NCBI RefSeq assembly: GCF_030718205.1
Contig: NZ_JAUZQF010000009.1
Span: 1-64,000 of the forward strand
Origin: Nonomuraea turcica
Lineage (GTDB): Bacteria > Actinomycetota > Actinomycetes > Streptosporangiales > Streptosporangiaceae
Length of the DNA: 64,000 nucleotides
Direction of reading: 5' to 3'
The notes beneath the pieces were generated by a model. That model ran no database searches and was not told the origin of the DNA. It saw only the letters and a program-made list of their open reading frames with translations. A program made the position numbers and the translations under genes. Below, one piece after another: positions 60,101 to 64,000 of this stretch. Positions within the stretch are counted from its first letter, which is position 1, and each line of letters opens with the position of its first letter.

Positions 60101-60688
60101 GTGGGACGTACGCAAGACCAGCGGCGGGCCGAGACGCGGATCCGGCTGATCGACGCGGCCGCCGACCTGTTCGCCCGCAAGGGATTCCACGCCGTTTCCG
60201 CCGAGGCGGTGGCCGGCGCCGCCGATCGCACCACGGGCGCGCTGTACGACCACTTCGGCGGCAAGGAAGGCCTGCTGCTGGCCCTGCTGGAGGTGTGGAA
60301 GGAGCAGGCCGCGGCCGAGCTGCTGTCCGGGTTCGAGGAGGTCAGCGCGCTCGACGAGCGCCTGGCCGCCATGTTCGGCGTGCTGACCCGCGATCGCAGC
60401 GCGCCGTGGCTCCTGCTGGAGATGGAGCTGTGGTTGCACGGCGCCCGCGACCCCGCCATCGGCGAGCCCCTGGCCAGGCGGTACGCCGACGTCCGCGCCC
60501 GGCTCGCCGACGGGCTGTCCGACTGGTCCGCGGCGGCCGGGGTGCCCCTGCGCCGCCCACCGGAGCAGACGGCCGCCGGCGTGCTGGCGATGCTCATCGG
60601 CTGCGCCGTGCAACACCGGCTCGACCCGCCGGCGGTCGAGGCCCGCGCCGTGGTGGAGAACCTGCGCGACCTGCTCGGACTGTCGTAG
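60101..60688 (+). CDS. TetR-family regulator
   Basis: 195-aa regulator: RIRLIDAAADLFARKGFHAV, SAEAVAGAADRTTGALYDHF is the canonical HTH. The C-terminal helices are of usual length. GTG 60101 has GGAGG 5 nt upstream. It starts the operon with the cytochrome P450 22 bp downstream and probably represses it and the divergent nitronate monooxygenase. Confidence 0.9.
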   Translation: MGRTQDQRRAETRIRLIDAAADLFARKGFHAVSAEAVAGAADRTTGALYDHFGGKEGLLLALLEVWKEQAAAELLSGFEEVSALDERLAAMFGVLTRDRSAPWLLLEMELWLHGARDPAIGEPLARRYADVRARLADGLSDWSAAAGVPLRRPPEQTAAGVLAMLIGCAVQHRLDPPAVEARAVVENLRDLLGLS

Positions 60689-60710
60689 AAGCCCGGAGAA
60701 GGAGGGCCAG

Positions 60711-61925
60711 ATGCAGATCGACCTGCTGGAAGACACCTGGGAACGCGAGGTGCCGCATGAGCAGTTCGCCTACCTACGGCGGAACGCGCCGGTCCACTGG
60801 CACGAGGTGCCGGGCGACACCGGATTCTGGGCCGTCACGAGATATCAGGACGTGAAGGCGATCAGCCGGGACGCGCACACGTGGTCCACGGAGCTCGGCA
60901 CCGCGTTCATCCGTACCCAGACGCCCGAGTTCATCGCCCTGGCGAGCCTGACGCTGCTCAACATGGACCCGCCCAAGCAGACCCGCTACCGGAAACTGGT
61001 CAGCGCCGGCTTCACGCCGAGAATGATCGCCCAGCTGAAGGGGAAGATCCAGCGGCGCGCCGAGAAGATCGCCGACGGCGTGCTGGACAAGGGCGGGGAG
61101 GTGGAGTTCGTCGGCGACGTGGCCCAGTACCTGCCGCTGCAGATGATCTGCGACCTGGTCGGCGTGCCCGAGCGGGACCACGCCCGGATCTTCGATTGGT
61201 CCAACCGCATGGTCGGCTTCCAGGACCCGGATTTCCGCACCACGCCGGAGGACGGCGAGATCGCCTCGGCGGAGGCGTTCGCGTACTGCGACGAGCTGGT
61301 CGAGGAGCGGCGCGCGCACCCGCGCGACGACATCCTGACCGCGCTGGTGCAGGCCGAGGTGGACGGCGACCGGCTGACCAGGGACGAGATCGGCATGTTC
61401 TTCGTGATCCTCTTCGTGGCCGGGAACGAGACCACCCGCAACCTCATCGCCCACGCCATGAACGCCCTGATCAGCCACCCCGGCAGCTACCGCGAGCTGG
61501 CCGCGGGCATCGACGACGAGGAGCTGTGGCGCACGGCCACCGAGGAGTTCCTGCGCTGGGGCTCCTCGATCCACAATTTCCGGCGCACCGCGACGGTGGA
61601 CACCGAGCTGCACGGACAGCCGATCGCCGCGGGGGAGAAGGTGGTCACCTTCTACGCCTCGGCCAACCACGACGAGGACGTCTTCACCGACCCTCACGTC
61701 CTGGACATCCGGCGCAGCCCGAACGACCACGTGACGTTCGGCGGTGGCGGGCCGCACTTCTGTCTGGGCGCCGGGCTGGCCAGGATGCAGATCCGCTGCA
61801 TGATCAGAGAGCTGCTGCGCCGCTTCCCGTCGGCCGAGCACGCCGGTCCCGTCCAGCGGATGCGCTCGGACTTCATCAACGGCATCAAGCACATGCCGGT
61901 CCGCTTCACCGTACGGGAGCGATAA
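60711..61925 (+). CDS. Cytochrome P450
   Basis: 404-aa soluble bacterial P450. AGNETTRN (238-245) is the oxygen-activating I-helix, Glu279-Arg282 the ExxR pair, and FGGGGPHFCLGAG the heme loop with ligand Cys351. NMDPPKQTRYRKLVSAGFTP resembles the CYP125/CYP142 steroid-side-chain hydroxylases of actinobacteria. A sterol or terpenoid substrate would suit the KstD-like neighbour, but this is inference. AAGGAGG precedes the ATG. No ferredoxin is encoded next to it. Confidence 0.95.
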   Translation: MQIDLLEDTWEREVPHEQFAYLRRNAPVHWHEVPGDTGFWAVTRYQDVKAISRDAHTWSTELGTAFIRTQTPEFIALASLTLLNMDPPKQTRYRKLVSAGFTPRMIAQLKGKIQRRAEKIADGVLDKGGEVEFVGDVAQYLPLQMICDLVGVPERDHARIFDWSNRMVGFQDPDFRTTPEDGEIASAEAFAYCDELVEERRAHPRDDILTALVQAEVDGDRLTRDEIGMFFVILFVAGNETTRNLIAHAMNALISHPGSYRELAAGIDDEELWRTATEEFLRWGSSIHNFRRTATVDTELHGQPIAAGEKVVTFYASANHDEDVFTDPHVLDIRRSPNDHVTFGGGGPHFCLGAGLARMQIRCMIRELLRRFPSAEHAGPVQRMRSDFINGIKHMPVRFTVRER

Positions 61926-61940
61926 TTCGCTGGCACCGGC

Positions 61941-62840
61941 ATGGCCGACCTCACTAGCCTGACGCGGGTGATCTACGAGCATCCCCTGGCCTACGTGCTT
62001 GGCATGGAAGGGCTCGCGTTGCTGCGGTCCTTCACGGGCGAGCACGACCGCGGGTTCGTCGATGCGCGCCTCACCGAGATCCGCAAGCTCCTCGACGACG
62101 ACACGCTGGCGAACGCCGCCGTGGACGTCGTCCGCGTGGACACCGTCGAGGGCTACCAGATCTGGTCGACAACCTATGACGGCCCGAATTCGGCGTTCGA
62201 CATCGATGAGCCGATCGTCCACGAGATCGTCGACGCGCTGCCGGCGGGCGTCGCCCTGGACGCCGCCTGCGGCACGGGGCGCCTCGCGGCCTACCTGGCC
62301 GGTCGCGGACACCAGGTCCTGGGCGTGGACAGCTCGCCCGACATGCTGGCCCGGGCCCGCGAACGCGTGCCGCAGGGCGAGTTCCACCTCGGCGACCTGC
62401 GTCTCCTGCCGGTGCCCGACGACGCGGTGGACCTGGTGGTCTGCTCGCTGGCCTTGACGCACGTGGCCGAGCTGGACCCGGTGCTGACCGAGTTCGCCCG
62501 GGTGCTGCGGCCCGGCGGGCACGTGGTCATCTCGGACATGCATCCCGAAGGGGTGGCACGCGGCATCAGTCCTCCCGTACGCCTGGCCGACGGACGACCG
62601 GCGCGGGTCGCGACATACCGCCATCTGATCGGCGACTACATCCGCGCCGCGCTGGCGGCGGGCCTGCAGGTACGCCGCTGCGAGGAGCCACCGCTCCACA
62701 CCGGGGACGAGGCCGTGCCGCCCGCCACCGAGACCCTGGGGCCGTGGCACCTGTGGCCGTGGGCCCTGAGCGACATGGTGCCCGAGGCGGCGCGGGCGGC
62801 CGTCGCCGGGACGCCGTCGATGGTGATCTGGCAGTTCCAG

Positions 62841-62852
<12 letters not shown>
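61941..62852 (+). CDS. Class I SAM-dependent methyltransferase
   Basis: 303-aa methyltransferase. ALDAACGTGRLAAYLAGRGH is motif I for SAM, VLGVDSSPDMLARARE motif II, and FARVLRPGGHVVISDMHPE the usual post-motif. The N-terminal 75 residues are helical and not typical of the core, perhaps a substrate cap. It follows the P450 gene after 15 bp, so it is probably in the TetR-P450 operon. Its 3' end overlaps the convergent dehalogenase by 12 bp. Confidence 0.85.
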
Positions 62853-63704
<852 letters not shown>

Positions 63705-63715
63705 GTCGGATCCGT

Positions 63716-64000
63716 TCAGGTGTTGAGTGTCATGGTGCGGTCCACCGCGATCTCGATCACGACCCGGCCGGGCGGCGCGGGCGGCGGCGAACCGTAACGT
63801 CGGCGGTAGTGCCGGGCGGCCTCGGCCACCCGGCGTGGATCGTCGGACACCGTGGCGGTGCCTTCGAGGGTGATCCAGCGGAACCCGTCGACCTGGCAGA
63901 GCGCGGCGCGGGCGCCCCTCGCCAGGTTGCGGGCCTTGCGCGAGGCGGCGACGGTCAGGACGCGAGCCGTTCCCGCGTTGCGGTCCCAGGTGAAGCGCAC
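63716..64000 (-). CDS. PPOX-family F420-type reductase, 5' end outside the window
   Basis: The last 94 residues of a PPOX-class split-barrel protein: ARVLTVAASRKARNLARGAR, AALCQVDGFRWITLEGTATV, then RVVIEIAVDRTM. The basic ASRKARNL stretch is usual in F420-binding members. The visible frame is open to the window edge, so the start is not seen. It is the upstream gene of the dehalogenase on the minus strand. Confidence 0.8.
   Translation of the reverse strand: MRFTWDRNAGTARVLTVAASRKARNLARGARAALCQVDGFRWITLEGTATVSDDPRRVAEAARHYRRRYGSPPPAPPGRVVIEIAVDRTMTLNT

Overview
The window is very GC-rich, with GTG starts, 4-nt start/stop overlaps and purine-rich ribosome binding sites. It carries many enzyme families typical of actinomycetes: PPOX/F420-type reductases, deazaflavin nitroreductase-like sequence, an ECF42 sigma factor with a DGPF protein, DUF6247 and DUF1048 proteins, and an ArsR-ArsC fusion. 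This fits a filamentous actinobacterium, perhaps a Streptosporangiaceae member such as Nonomuraea; the family placement is inference. The region looks like an accessory chromosome arm: short transcription units, each with its own regulator, mixed with gene remnants. I saw no rRNA, tRNA or CRISPR array.

Layout. 1-1.3 kb: a truncated Tn3-family transposase convergent with an intact serine resolvase. 1.6-4.6 kb: a PPOX enzyme, a MarR regulator divergent from an NTF2-like protein, and a MarR-like regulator with a haloalkane dehalogenase. 5.2-11.1 kb: a tyrosine recombinase divergent from a zinc-ribbon coiled-coil protein, small hypothetical genes, and a second zinc-ribbon coiled-coil protein. Two dyads with the same 6-bp centre bracket this segment. 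11.2-15.3 kb: an LtrA remnant, MerR/FMN reductase/MFS, then a scar made of dihydrofolate reductase, resolvase and nitroreductase pieces. 15.3-20.4 kb: TetR divergent from an esterase plus two half-size-pair ABC transporters resembling the YbtPQ/IrtAB siderophore type. 20.7-24.1 kb: GNAT, a DctP-like fragment, and a metallo-beta-lactamase fold hydrolase divergent from MarR. 24.6-27.5 kb: a berberine-bridge-type FAD oxidase convergent with a MocR regulator; both are preceded by copies of the same roughly 93-bp control region.

27.6-33.3 kb: dihydrofolate-reductase-like, DGPF, ECF42 sigma factor and MFS genes. Two share a conserved promoter and leader hairpin, so this looks like a local sigma regulon. 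33.6-37.6 kb: PPOX, MFS/LysR divergent pair, cyclase. 37.8-41.5 kb: a two-HTH regulator with an array of TGCATTC-type sites, DUF1048, serine hydrolase, and SRPBCC/ArsR. 41.6-49.0 kb: a translationally coupled operon of a large DUF3604 protein and a glycine-betaine-type ABC importer, preceded by LysR. 49.3-52.3 kb: ArsR-ArsC fusion, glyoxalase-fold protein, a secreted propeller protein, and a collapsed azlCD/lrp locus. 52.3-64 kb: a catabolic neighbourhood with TetR, SDR, a ketosteroid-dehydrogenase-like flavoprotein, FAD monooxygenase, SpoIIE phosphatase, nitronate monooxygenase, TetR, cytochrome P450, methyltransferase, a second haloalkane dehalogenase and a PPOX enzyme cut by the window edge.

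The strongest candidates for something undescribed are the recombinase/coiled-coil segment with its paired core-sharing dyads, the ECF42 local regulon with its leader hairpin, and the DUF3604-betaine transporter operon.
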